Shown here piece after piece: positions 33,765-41,483 of a stretch of DNA of 64,000 nucleotides; the stretch's first letter is position 1; every line of letters starts with the position of its first letter. The DNA is from Salinimicrobium soli (lineage in GTDB: Bacteria > Bacteroidota > Bacteroidia > Flavobacteriales > Flavobacteriaceae): positions 1,116,001 to 1,180,000 of the forward strand of contig NZ_JBLUWW010000001.1 in assembly GCF_048323655.1 (NCBI RefSeq), given 5' to 3'. A program made the translations under genes and the position numbers. Under the pieces are notes generated by a model, which ran no database searches, was not told where the DNA came from, and saw nothing but the letters and a program-made list of their open reading frames with translations.

Positions 33765-34544
33765 ATGAGAAAAATGAGAGGACTTTCCGAAGTGATTTTG
33801 AGCAGCAGTTTACTGCTGTTGTGCTTCCTGTTTTCTTCCTGTGATACCGAAAATGCTCCGGAGTGTTTCCAGGCTTCCGGAGAAATTATTCAGAAAGAAG
33901 TAGCGCTTTCCACTTTTGAAGAGATCATAGTTTATGACCGCATCAATCTCTTTATTGAACAGGGTGACACGCAGAAGGTAGTGATCGAGACCGGAAAGAA
34001 CCTGATGAGCGATATTACTGCCGAAGTAAAAGACAATCGCCTGTACCTCAAAAATGACAATTCCTGCAACTTTTTCAGGGACTACAATCTCACCAATGTT
34101 TATGTCACGATTCCAAATCTTACCTGGCTGCAAAACGCCGGAAATACTATTATTGAAAGTGTGGGAGAACTGCATTTTCCAAACATCTGGCTGCGCAGCT
34201 TAAACCAGGAAGAAGTAAAAGGAGTGTATACAAATGGAGATTTTAAACTGAATCTCATTTCTGAAAACATCCGCATCACGGGAGATGATTTTTCGAATTT
34301 CTTCCTATCGGGAAAGACAGATAACCTGAACATTTTTATCGCAGCCGGAGACGGCAGGGTAGAAGCCGGCGAATTAATTGCCGAAACGGTGGAATTGCAA
34401 CACCGGGGAACCAACAAGGTAATTGTGAATCCGCAGCAAGTCCTAAAAGGGGAAATTCGAAGTACGGGAGATGTGATCTCGATCAACCGGCCACCTGTAG
34501 TACAGGTTGAAAGTTTCTATACCGGGAAGTTGTATTTTAAATAA
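33765..34544 (+). CDS. GIN-domain (DUF2807) lipoprotein
   Basis: 259 residues. Lipoprotein signal with lipobox LFSSC, the lipidated Cys at about residue 26. The rest is a DUF2807 right-handed beta-helix (putative auto-transporter adhesin head-like): ALSTFEEIIVYDRINLFIEQ, VVIETGKNLMSDITAEV, LKNDNSCNFFRDYN, VYVTIPNLTWLQNAGN, LNIFIAAGDGRVEAGE. Such proteins are common on Bacteroidota surfaces; function is not established. The start is 1 bp after the PagL-like gene, so the two are cotranscribed, which suggests a shared envelope role. Confidence 0.88.
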   Translation: MRKMRGLSEVILSSSLLLLCFLFSSCDTENAPECFQASGEIIQKEVALSTFEEIIVYDRINLFIEQGDTQKVVIETGKNLMSDITAEVKDNRLYLKNDNSCNFFRDYNLTNVYVTIPNLTWLQNAGNTIIESVGELHFPNIWLRSLNQEEVKGVYTNGDFKLNLISENIRITGDDFSNFFLSGKTDNLNIFIAAGDGRVEAGELIAETVELQHRGTNKVIVNPQQVLKGEIRSTGDVISINRPPVVQVESFYTGKLYFK

Positions 34545-34548
34545 CCTG

Positions 34549-34567
34549 CAAGGTCTTGTCGACCTTG
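34549..34567 (+). terminator. Weak hairpin after the GIN-domain gene
   Basis: CAAGGTC/GACCTTG with a TTGTC loop, but no T-run follows. The same CCTGCAAGGT sequence recurs at 34687 and 50451, where it does form terminators. Confidence 0.4.
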
Positions 34568-34596
34568 TCGTTTACGATTCCTGACAAGACCTACAC

Positions 34597-34643
34597 CCGT
34601 CAGTTTGAGTGATCCTGATGATAATCAGGATCGTATCGAGAAC
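34597..34643 (+). repeat. 47-bp dispersed repeat, copy 2
   Basis: CCGTCAGTTTGAGTG, then ATCCTGATgataATCAGGAT, then CGTATCGAGAAC. About 43 of 47 positions match the copy at 15573-15619 on the other strand. It lies between convergent genes. Confidence 0.8.
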
Positions 34644-34719
34644 AAGGGATTCTAACATCGATTAACTTGTAGGAGAAGAAAAATAGACCTGCAAGGTTCC
34701 GGAATCTTTGCATGTCAGG

Positions 34720-35619
34720 TTATTTTTCCAAAGTCAATTCTGAGAACAGGTTTTCCAGGTTCTTGTTCTTTCGGTTCAGTTGCAGGGTCTTCAATCCGTG
34801 ATCGTGCGCGAAATCGAAGACCGCCGGCCGCATATCTTCTTTGGTCTCGAATACCAGTTCATACACAAATCCCACGGGATTTTTAATATCCAGCAGGTGC
34901 GGTAAACGCTGCAGGGCTACTTCTTCAATACGATAATCGAATTCCACTTCAATGATCTGTACCTGCTCTTCCCGCAACTCGGCCAGTTTTTTGTCGGCTA
35001 CGATCTTTCCCTTGTTGATGATGATCACCCGCTCGCACAGCGCTTCCACTTCGCTCATGATATGTGTGGAGAGGAAGATGGTCTTTTCTTTTCCCGTCTG
35101 CCTGATGAGCTCACGGATCTCCACGAGCTGATTCGGATCCAACCCGGTAGTAGGCTCATCCAGGATCAAAACTTCCGGATCATGAAGCAAAGCATTTGCA
35201 AGGCCCACCCTTTGGCGATACCCTTTGGAAAGCTGGCCAATCTTTTTATTGGCCTCGGGAGTAAGTCCGGTCTTATGAATTACCTCCTCGATGCGGCTTT
35301 TAGGCACCTTATAAATAGATGCGTTGAAGGCCAGGTATTCCCTTACATACATTTCGGTGTACAGGGAATTATGCTCCGGCAGGTAGCCGGTGCTTTTCTG
35401 TGCCTGCAGGAGATCAGTTTCAAGCGGAAATCCATTGACGCTCGCAGTGCCCGAAGAAGGTTTTAAATAACCGGTGAGTATCTTCATCAGAGTAGATTTT
35501 CCGGCGCCATTCGGGCCAAGAAAGCCTACTATTTCCCCTTTTTTGACTGAAAAGGAAACCTCGTCCAAAGCTTTTTGTTCTCCGTAGAATTTACTGATCT
35601 TTTGTACCTCGATAGACAT
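34720..35619 (-). CDS. gldA: Gliding motility ABC transporter ATP-binding subunit GldA
   Basis: 299 residues. Walker A GPNGAGKST at about 34-42. ABC signature LSKGYRQRVGLANALLHDP, Walker B VLILDEPTTGLDP and the switch His in LSTHIMSEV. A GldA-like C-terminal extension (from about residue 215) follows the ATPase domain. GldA works with GldF and GldG in gliding of Flavobacteria; those genes are not in this window. It is divergent from the aromatic operon across about 160 bp. Confidence 0.93.
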   Translation of the reverse strand: MSIEVQKISKFYGEQKALDEVSFSVKKGEIVGFLGPNGAGKSTLMKILTGYLKPSSGTASVNGFPLETDLLQAQKSTGYLPEHNSLYTEMYVREYLAFNASIYKVPKSRIEEVIHKTGLTPEANKKIGQLSKGYRQRVGLANALLHDPEVLILDEPTTGLDPNQLVEIRELIRQTGKEKTIFLSTHIMSEVEALCERVIIINKGKIVADKKLAELREEQVQIIEVEFDYRIEEVALQRLPHLLDIKNPVGFVYELVFETKEDMRPAVFDFAHDHGLKTLQLNRKNKNLENLFSELTLEK

Positions 35620-35719
35620 AGCGGGTTTTTTTCAAAAGTAAATTAAACTTTTTTAAGGGGAGAAATTTTTGAGAGTATAAAGGAGGTATACCGAGATCCG
35701 CGAAATCGTTCTCGTGAAT

Positions 35720-35749
35720 TTTTCAGAAAAAATTATCGTTTTCTGAAAA
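35720..35749. promoter_or_regulatory. 11-bp perfect inverted repeat upstream of the aromatic operon promoter
   Basis: TTTTCAGAAAA, 8 bp, TTTTCTGAAAA. It ends 9 bp before a TACATTAG element at 35759, a plausible -7 box with one mismatch to TAnnTTTG. The position fits an operator, or an activator site at the -33 region. It lies between gldA and the operon, so it could serve either. Confidence 0.5.
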
Positions 35750-35758
35750 TATATATGC

Positions 35759-35766
35759 TACATTAG
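35759..35766 (+). promoter_or_regulatory. Probable -7 box for the aromatic operon (TACATTAG)
   Basis: Seven of eight positions of TAnnTTTG. A start about 7 bases downstream would place the transcript just before the leader peptide ATG. Confidence 0.45.
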
Positions 35767-35778
35767 CTTTTCACAAGA

Positions 35779-35862
35779 ATGAGAATGAACAACTTATTTA
35801 TCTGGAACGCCTGGTATTATTTTTATTTCTATAACAGAGATAGGATCGGGAGTGCCGTATAA
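35779..35862 (+). CDS. Aromatic-rich leader peptide of the pheA-tyrA-aroG operon
   Basis: 27 codons, or 25 from the ATG at 35785. Residues 7-18 read FIWNAWYYFYFY: nine of twelve codons are Phe, Trp or Tyr. Translation ends at TAA 35860-35862, 60 bp before pheA. The stretch acts as a probe for charged aromatic tRNAs. Just after it, ATCGGGA (35845-35851) can pair with TCCCGAT (35886-35892), the 5' arm of the terminator. A ribosome stalled on the aromatic codons leaves ATCGGGA free to form the antiterminator; a ribosome reaching the stop covers it. No other function is expected. Confidence 0.88.
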   Translation: MRMNNLFIWNAWYYFYFYNRDRIGSAV

Positions 35863-35883
35863 TTAAGTCAATATTATAACCGA

Positions 35884-35914
35884 AATCCCGATGTAAGCAT
35901 CGGGATTTTTTTTT
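35884..35914 (+). terminator. Attenuator terminator in the aromatic operon leader
   Basis: 10-bp perfect stem AATCCCGATG/CATCGGGATT, loop TAAG, then a T-run reaching 35914. It lies between the leader peptide and pheA, so it must be read through for operon expression. TCCCGAT in its 5' arm is complementary to ATCGGGA at 35845-35851. Confidence 0.93.
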
Positions 35915-35922
35915 ACCATAAA

Positions 35923-36747
35923 ATGAGAGAAAAGATCGCCATACAGGGAATAGAAGGCTCCTTTCACCACCAGGTGGCCCGGGAATATTTTGGACAGGAA
36001 GTGCTGGTTGACGAATGCCGGTCCTTTAGAGAAGTGGCCGATAGCTTGTTGGCCAACAGGGCAAGTGGTGCAGTGATGGCTATTGAAAATTCCACGGCAG
36101 GTACCATACTTCCCAACTACGCCCTGATCGATGAGCACAACCTCCAAATTACGGGGGAGCATTATATTCCTATTTATATGAATCTGATGGTGCTGCCGGG
36201 GCAAAAGATCACCGATATTAAGAAGGTTTGCTCCCACCCAATGGCCCTCTTACAATGCCAGACCTTTTTTAAGGATTATCCTAAAATGCAACTTATTGAA
36301 GACACAGATACTGCCGAAGTTGCCAAGCGGATCAGGCAGCAGAATTTAAAAAAAGTTGCAGCTGTTGCCAGCAAGGCAGTGGCATCAATTTATGGGCTGG
36401 AGATCCTGCAGGAAGGAATTCAGACTATGAAAAGTAATTCCACCCGTTTCCTGGTACTATCATCTAAAGATACCACACCTGTTTCGGGCGCGAATAAGGC
36501 TTCCTTAAAACTTGTTTTGGAGAATAAAAGAGGAAGCCTGGTGAGTATTCTGAACATTATGAGGGATTTTGATCTTGATATGACCAAGATCCAGAGTGTT
36601 CCGGTTATCGATGTGCCGTGGAAATATGCATTTTTTATTGATGTATTGTTCAACGAAGAAGAAGAGTTCCAAAAGGTATTGGAAGTACTTACAGGCTTAA
36701 CGGAAGAATTAAAAGTATTGGGAATTTATAAAAACGGATTGTCATGA
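35923..36747 (+). CDS. pheA: Prephenate dehydratase
   Basis: 274 residues: a prephenate dehydratase domain without chorismate mutase (IAIQGIEGSFHHQVAREYFG, AIENSTAGTILPNY, and the NSTRFLVLS motif with the catalytic Thr). A C-terminal ACT regulatory domain follows (ASLKLVLENKRGSLVSILNI). It converts prephenate to phenylpyruvate. Chorismate mutase comes from the DAHP synthase fusion three genes downstream. Its last four bases overlap the start of the aminotransferase gene, so translation is coupled. Confidence 0.94.
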   Translation: MREKIAIQGIEGSFHHQVAREYFGQEVLVDECRSFREVADSLLANRASGAVMAIENSTAGTILPNYALIDEHNLQITGEHYIPIYMNLMVLPGQKITDIKKVCSHPMALLQCQTFFKDYPKMQLIEDTDTAEVAKRIRQQNLKKVAAVASKAVASIYGLEILQEGIQTMKSNSTRFLVLSSKDTTPVSGANKASLKLVLENKRGSLVSILNIMRDFDLDMTKIQSVPVIDVPWKYAFFIDVLFNEEEEFQKVLEVLTGLTEELKVLGIYKNGLS

Positions 36748-37892
36748 TCGTACAGGCCAATAGATTGGATCATGTTGAAGAATACTATTTCTCAACAAAG
36801 TTGAAGGAAGTAAGGGCGCTGGAGGAATCCGGTAAGCCTATTATCAATTTAGGAGTGGGTAGTCCAGATCTCCCGCCACCGCCACAGGTTATGACCGCGC
36901 TGCAACAGGCGCTGCTCAACCCGGTTGCTCATCAATACCAGCCCTATCGCGGGACTACCGACTTCAGGCAGGCAATAGCAGAATTCTATCAAAACTTCTA
37001 CGGAGTAAAGCTAAATTCTGAAACCGAGATATTACCTCTAATGGGAAGTAAGGAAGGGATCACCCACATTTCTATGGCTTTTCTAAATGAAGGAGATGAG
37101 GTGCTTATTCCCAATCCCGGATACCCTACGTATGCTGCCGTAAGTAAATTAGTGGGCGCCAGTGCCGTATTGTATGATCTTAGCGAAAAAAACGGGTGGT
37201 TGCCAAACCTGGAGGAATTGGAGAAGAAAGATCTTAGCAGGGTAAAACTTATGTGGGTAAATTACCCTCACATGCCAACAGGAGCTGCAGGTAAAGAAGA
37301 TCTGTTCAGAGAGCTTAAAGCCTTCGGAAAAAAGCACCATATTCTTATCGTAAATGACAATCCCTATAGTTTTATTTTGAACGAAGAACCCGAAAGTATC
37401 TTAAAACATTCCGAAGGAATGGAGGGAGTACTGGAATTGAATTCCCTCAGCAAAAGTTTTAATATGTCTGGCTGGCGAATTGGGATGCTTTGCGGCAGTG
37501 AGAAAAATATCAATTCTGTGCTTAAAGTAAAGACCAACATGGATAGCGGCATGTTCTTTCCACTGCAGGCGGGGGCCGCAATGGCGTTGAGGCTTCCGCG
37601 GGAGTGGTTTAAGGAGCAGAACAAGGTCTACCTGCAAAGAAAAGAGGAGCTTGTTAAACTGGCCAACGCCCTGGGGTGTCATTATACTGAAGATCAAACC
37701 GGCATGTTCCTTTGGTGCAGGGTGCCTGTAGGAACTACTTCGGAAGCTTTTGTAGACCATCTTTTAAAGCAGTATCATATTTTTGCGGCTCCGGGATTCA
37801 TCTTTGGAAGCCAGGGCGAAGGGTATATCAGATTTTCCCTCTGTGCTTCTGAAGAAAATATCATTAAAGCCCGTAAACGATTGACAGCATGA
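36744..37892 (+). CDS. Class I/II aminotransferase (aromatic pathway)
   Basis: 382 residues. PLP-binding lysine in SLSKSFNMSGWRIGML. Other conserved parts are NLGVGSPDLPPPP, HQYQPYRGTTDFRQA, PNPGYPTYA, VNYPHMPTGA and the Arg of GYIRFSLC. It has a typical aspartate-aminotransferase fold. Placed between prephenate dehydratase and dehydrogenase, it probably transaminates phenylpyruvate and hydroxyphenylpyruvate, or prephenate; this is inferred from context. It overlaps pheA and tyrA by four bases each. Confidence 0.92.
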   Translation: MIVQANRLDHVEEYYFSTKLKEVRALEESGKPIINLGVGSPDLPPPPQVMTALQQALLNPVAHQYQPYRGTTDFRQAIAEFYQNFYGVKLNSETEILPLMGSKEGITHISMAFLNEGDEVLIPNPGYPTYAAVSKLVGASAVLYDLSEKNGWLPNLEELEKKDLSRVKLMWVNYPHMPTGAAGKEDLFRELKAFGKKHHILIVNDNPYSFILNEEPESILKHSEGMEGVLELNSLSKSFNMSGWRIGMLCGSEKNINSVLKVKTNMDSGMFFPLQAGAAMALRLPREWFKEQNKVYLQRKEELVKLANALGCHYTEDQTGMFLWCRVPVGTTSEAFVDHLLKQYHIFAAPGFIFGSQGEGYIRFSLCASEENIIKARKRLTA

Positions 37893-38737
37893 AAATACAT
37901 ATCGTAGGTACAGGTTTAATTGGGGGGTCCTTTGCTGTAGGATTGAGGAAGGTGTTTCCCGAAGTGGAGATCGCCGGAAGCGACCTGAATGAAGAGCACC
38001 TTGAGAAGGCACAGGAACTCAGGATAATTGACCATGCCGAAAAGTTGGAAGAAGTAGCACAGGCAGATGTGGTGATCTTAGCTGTTCCGGTTGATGTTGC
38101 TAAAAAAGTGGCCGTGAAGGTGCTGGATCATGCAGGTGCCAATACCCTTGTGTTTGACGCCGGTTCAACTAAAGCAGGTTTATGCGAAGCTATATCAGGA
38201 CATCAAAACCGGAGGAATTTCCTTGCGGCACATCCCATCGCCGGTACCGAGTTTTCGGGGCCAACTGCCGTAGTAGAAGATCTTTTCCGCAATAAGACCA
38301 TGATCATCTGTGAAGTGGAGAAAACGGCATTCAAACTTCAGGAAAGGGCATTGGAGATCTTTCAAAAATTAGGCATGCGCATCAGGTATATGGACCCGGT
38401 ATCTCACGACCGTCATATCGCGTATGTTTCTCACCTGTCGCACATCAGCTCCTTTATGCTGGGGAAAACGGTGCTTCAAAAAGAGGAAAATGAAAAGGAT
38501 ATTTTTGACCTTGCGGGAAGTGGATTCGCTTCCACGGTACGGCTGGCAAAAAGTTCTCCTGCCATGTGGACTCCAATATTTCAGCAGAACAAGGAGAATA
38601 TTCTGGAGATCCTTGAAGAATATATTGCCAATCTTACTACATTCAGGGACCTCATAAGAAATGAAGATTTTAAGGAGGTTTTCCTGGAAATGGAAAGAAC
38701 AAATCATATTAAAACAATTTTGAACGGAATTAAGTGA
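37889..38737 (+). CDS. tyrA: Prephenate dehydrogenase
   Basis: 282 residues. N-terminal dinucleotide fold VGTGLIGGSFAVGLRKVF. The catalytic region has AHPIAGTEFSGP with the conserved His. A helical C-terminal half contains HDRHIAYVSHLSHISSFML. No ACT domain is present. It oxidises prephenate to 4-hydroxyphenylpyruvate for tyrosine. It overlaps the aminotransferase by four bases and is followed 7 bp later by the DAHP synthase gene. Confidence 0.95.
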   Translation: MKIHIVGTGLIGGSFAVGLRKVFPEVEIAGSDLNEEHLEKAQELRIIDHAEKLEEVAQADVVILAVPVDVAKKVAVKVLDHAGANTLVFDAGSTKAGLCEAISGHQNRRNFLAAHPIAGTEFSGPTAVVEDLFRNKTMIICEVEKTAFKLQERALEIFQKLGMRIRYMDPVSHDRHIAYVSHLSHISSFMLGKTVLQKEENEKDIFDLAGSGFASTVRLAKSSPAMWTPIFQQNKENILEILEEYIANLTTFRDLIRNEDFKEVFLEMERTNHIKTILNGIK

Positions 38738-38744
38738 TCATATA

Positions 38745-39827
38745 ATGGAGAATAAGAAAGAACTGAGAAACTGGTTGGATGCTCTCGGGCTGGATCATCC
38801 ATTAGTAATAGCCGGGCCCTGCAGTGCAGAGACCGAAGAGCAGGTGTTGAAAGTAGCGCACCAGTTAAAAGATACCGATGCTACAGTATTGCGCGCCGGG
38901 ATCTGGAAACCAAGAACCCGACCCGGAAATTTTGAAGGAGTTGGAGCTCTCGGTTTAAAGTGGCTTCAAAAGGCAAAAGAGGAAACAGGAATGCTCACCA
39001 CTACCGAAGTGGCGAACCCTAATCATGTTGACCTGGCTTTAAAGCACGACATAGATATTTTGTGGATAGGGGCGAGAACAACAGTTTCTCCTTTCATTAT
39101 TCAGGAAATAGCCGAAGCTCTAAAAGGAACCGATAAAGTGGTACTGGTGAAGAACCCGGTGAATCCCGATCTGGCCTTGTGGCTTGGAGCGGTGGAGCGA
39201 TTTTATTCCTGTGATGTCAAAAACCTTGGAGTGATCCACCGCGGATTCTCCACGTATGAAAAGACCAAATACAGGAATAATCCGGAATGGCAGATTCCCA
39301 TCGACCTGCAGGCAAAATTCCCGGACCTTCCGCTGATTTTAGATCCGTCTCACATTGCAGGAAACCGTACCTCAATATTTGACCTTTGCCAAACTGCCCT
39401 GGACCTCAATTATGACGGACTTATGGTTGAAACCCATTTTGATCCTGACAATGCCTGGAGTGATGCAAACCAGCAGATCACGCCGGCAACACTGGTCCAG
39501 CACATGAAAGATCTTAAAATAAGAAAGGAGGTCTCAGAAAGTCAGGAGTTCCAGACAAAACTGAATGGCCTTCGTGCTATGATCGACATTGCTGATACGC
39601 AGTTGCTGGAAGTACTTTCCCGAAGAATGAAGATCGCAGATGAGATAGGGCGCGCTAAAAAATCCCAGAATGTTGCTATTCTCCAGAATCAGCGATGGAA
39701 TGAGATCCTGGGAAAAATGATCCTTGAGGGAGAGCAGAATGGCTTGAGTGAAGAATTTATTTTGCGAATTTTTAAAGCCATTCACCAGGAATCCATCAAT
39801 CATCAGGAAACCATAATGAAACAATAA
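38745..39827 (+). CDS. aroG: Bifunctional DAHP synthase/chorismate mutase
   Basis: 360 residues in two domains. Residues 1 to about 260 are a KDO8P-type DAHP synthase (VIAGPCSAETEEQV, LRAGIWKPRTRPGNFEG, LILDPSHIAGNR). Residues 270-360 are an AroQ-type chorismate mutase (LNGLRAMIDIADTQLLEVLS, RRMKIADEIGRAKKSQNVA). It performs the first shikimate step and the chorismate branch step. In Bacteroidota fused forms the mutase domain can mediate feedback by prephenate (family knowledge). It closes the attenuated operon, which is followed by a terminator. Confidence 0.94.
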   Translation: MENKKELRNWLDALGLDHPLVIAGPCSAETEEQVLKVAHQLKDTDATVLRAGIWKPRTRPGNFEGVGALGLKWLQKAKEETGMLTTTEVANPNHVDLALKHDIDILWIGARTTVSPFIIQEIAEALKGTDKVVLVKNPVNPDLALWLGAVERFYSCDVKNLGVIHRGFSTYEKTKYRNNPEWQIPIDLQAKFPDLPLILDPSHIAGNRTSIFDLCQTALDLNYDGLMVETHFDPDNAWSDANQQITPATLVQHMKDLKIRKEVSESQEFQTKLNGLRAMIDIADTQLLEVLSRRMKIADEIGRAKKSQNVAILQNQRWNEILGKMILEGEQNGLSEEFILRIFKAIHQESINHQETIMKQ

Positions 39828-39831
39828 CTAG

Positions 39832-39860
39832 AAAAACCCATGGAGCTCATGGGTTTTTTT
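39832..39860 (+). terminator. Intrinsic terminator of the aromatic operon
   Basis: ACCCATG/CATGGGT stem with GAGCT loop and seven T residues, starting 5 bp after the aroG stop. Confidence 0.93.
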
Positions 39861-39967
39861 ATGCTTAAAAAGGCTATTGAAAAATTTAAGCTTAATTTTG
39901 TTCAGGCTCTTCGGATAAAGAAATAATCCTAAAGATTTGAATACGGAAAAAGGAAGTTAATAGAAAA

Positions 39968-40927
39968 ATGATTGAAGGTTTAGTATATAAGTCTACCGGT
40001 AGCTGGTATCTTGTCAAAACAGATGCAGGTGAGTTTTACCAGTGCAGGATAAAAGGGAAATTCCGTATCAAAGGGATCAAAAGCACTAATCCCGTAGCTG
40101 TTGGCGATAGGGTGGAGTTTAAGCCTGAAGATAGTTCCGAAGAAAATAAACAGGGGGTGATCACTAAAATAAAGGATCGCGAAAATTACATTATTCGAAA
40201 GTCTGTTAACCTGTCAAAGCAAACCCATATTATTGCGGCGAATGTGGACCAGGCGTTTTTATTCATCACGCTCAACAATCCGCCTACTTTTACCACTTTT
40301 ATAGACCGCTTCCTGGTCACTGCGGAAGCCTATGATATTAAAGCGATTCTTCTTTTCAATAAAATAGATACCTATAACGACGATGAGCTCACAGAGGTGA
40401 AATATCTTGCGGCCATGTACCGAAGTATAGGGTATGAATGTCTTGGCATATCTGCCAAAACAGGTAAGAATATTGAGAAAGTAAAGGAGATGATGAAAGG
40501 GAAGACGAGCATGATCTCCGGACACAGCGGTACCGGGAAATCTACCCTTATCAATGCCATTGAGCCCAGTCTGGACCTCAAGACCATGCACATTTCTGAA
40601 CAACACCGGCAGGGGCAGCACACTACTACCTTTGCCGAAATGTTTGACCTGGGAATTGGCGCCCGAATCATTGATACACCCGGTATCAAAGGTTTTGGAG
40701 TAGTGGATATCGAAAAAGAGGAATTGGGAGATTATTTTCCGGAATTCTTTGCCCGCAAACAGGACTGTAAATTCTATAACTGCCTGCACCTCGAAGAGCC
40801 CAAGTGTGCTGTCAAGGAGGCTTTGGAGGCCGGAGAGATCCCCTGGTCGCGTTATAAAAGTTACCTGCAGATCATGAAGGGGGAGGATGATCAGCAGTAC
40901 CGAATGGAAAACTACGACCGCGAATGA
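39968..40927 (+). CDS. rsgA: Ribosome small subunit-dependent GTPase RsgA
   Basis: 319 residues. N-terminal OB domain (YQCRIKGKFRIKGIKSTNPV). Circularly permuted GTPase with FNKID before GHSGTGKSTLINAI, then DTPGIKGFG. C-terminal zinc site DCKFYNCLHLEEPKCAVK (Cys, Cys, His, Cys). It helps the late maturation of the 30S subunit. Its stop overlaps the dtd start by four bases. Confidence 0.96.
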   Translation: MIEGLVYKSTGSWYLVKTDAGEFYQCRIKGKFRIKGIKSTNPVAVGDRVEFKPEDSSEENKQGVITKIKDRENYIIRKSVNLSKQTHIIAANVDQAFLFITLNNPPTFTTFIDRFLVTAEAYDIKAILLFNKIDTYNDDELTEVKYLAAMYRSIGYECLGISAKTGKNIEKVKEMMKGKTSMISGHSGTGKSTLINAIEPSLDLKTMHISEQHRQGQHTTTFAEMFDLGIGARIIDTPGIKGFGVVDIEKEELGDYFPEFFARKQDCKFYNCLHLEEPKCAVKEALEAGEIPWSRYKSYLQIMKGEDDQQYRMENYDRE

Positions 40928-41376
40928 GAGCAGTTATACAAAGAGTTTCAGAAGCTTCGGTAACTATCGATAGCCATGTGAATGCAGCTATAGGTAAGGG
41001 TCTTTTAGTGCTGTTAGGTATAGAAAACGAAGACTCCCGGGAGGATATAGATTGGCTCTGCGGAAAGATCCTTAAAATGAGGATCTTCAATGACGAGAAT
41101 GATGTTATGAACCTTTCTGTTATTGATGTTGAGGGCGATGTGATCGTGGTAAGCCAGTTCACACTTCACGCCAGTACGAAAAAAGGGAACCGTCCCAGTT
41201 ATATTAAGGCTGCAAAACCTGACGTAGCGATCCCGCTATATGAGCAGTTCGTAAAGTCCATGGAAGCCGACTTGGGAAAGCCGGTCCGTACCGGCGAATT
41301 TGGAGCTGATATGAAAGTAGCCCTGCTGAATGATGGGCCCGTGACCATAATTATGGATTCAAAAAACCGGGAATAA
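40924..41376 (+). CDS. dtd: D-aminoacyl-tRNA deacylase
   Basis: 150 residues, the normal Dtd length. It begins MRAVIQRVSEASVTID and contains SQFTLHAST, and a later segment with the GPVTI motif of the active site (LLNDGPVTIIMDS). It hydrolyses D-aminoacyl-tRNA, removing mischarged D-amino acids. Translationally coupled to rsgA through an ATGA overlap. Confidence 0.96.
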   Translation: MRAVIQRVSEASVTIDSHVNAAIGKGLLVLLGIENEDSREDIDWLCGKILKMRIFNDENDVMNLSVIDVEGDVIVVSQFTLHASTKKGNRPSYIKAAKPDVAIPLYEQFVKSMEADLGKPVRTGEFGADMKVALLNDGPVTIIMDSKNRE

Positions 41377-41448
41377 TTTCTGTTTTTCAAAAAGATTACA
41401 TTTTTTTCAAATTTTGTGCGAAAAAGAGTGTTAAAAATTGTTAAAATG

Positions 41449-41457
41449 TATATCTTG
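41449..41457 (+). promoter_or_regulatory. Probable -7 region for the DUF3857 cluster (TATATCTTG)
   Basis: Resembles TAnnTTTG with an extra base, 27 bp before the first DUF3857 gene. AATTGTT about 15 bp upstream may be the -33 element. Confidence 0.35.
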
Positions 41458-41483
41458 TCTGCATTAACTTTTCTTTTTGAACG

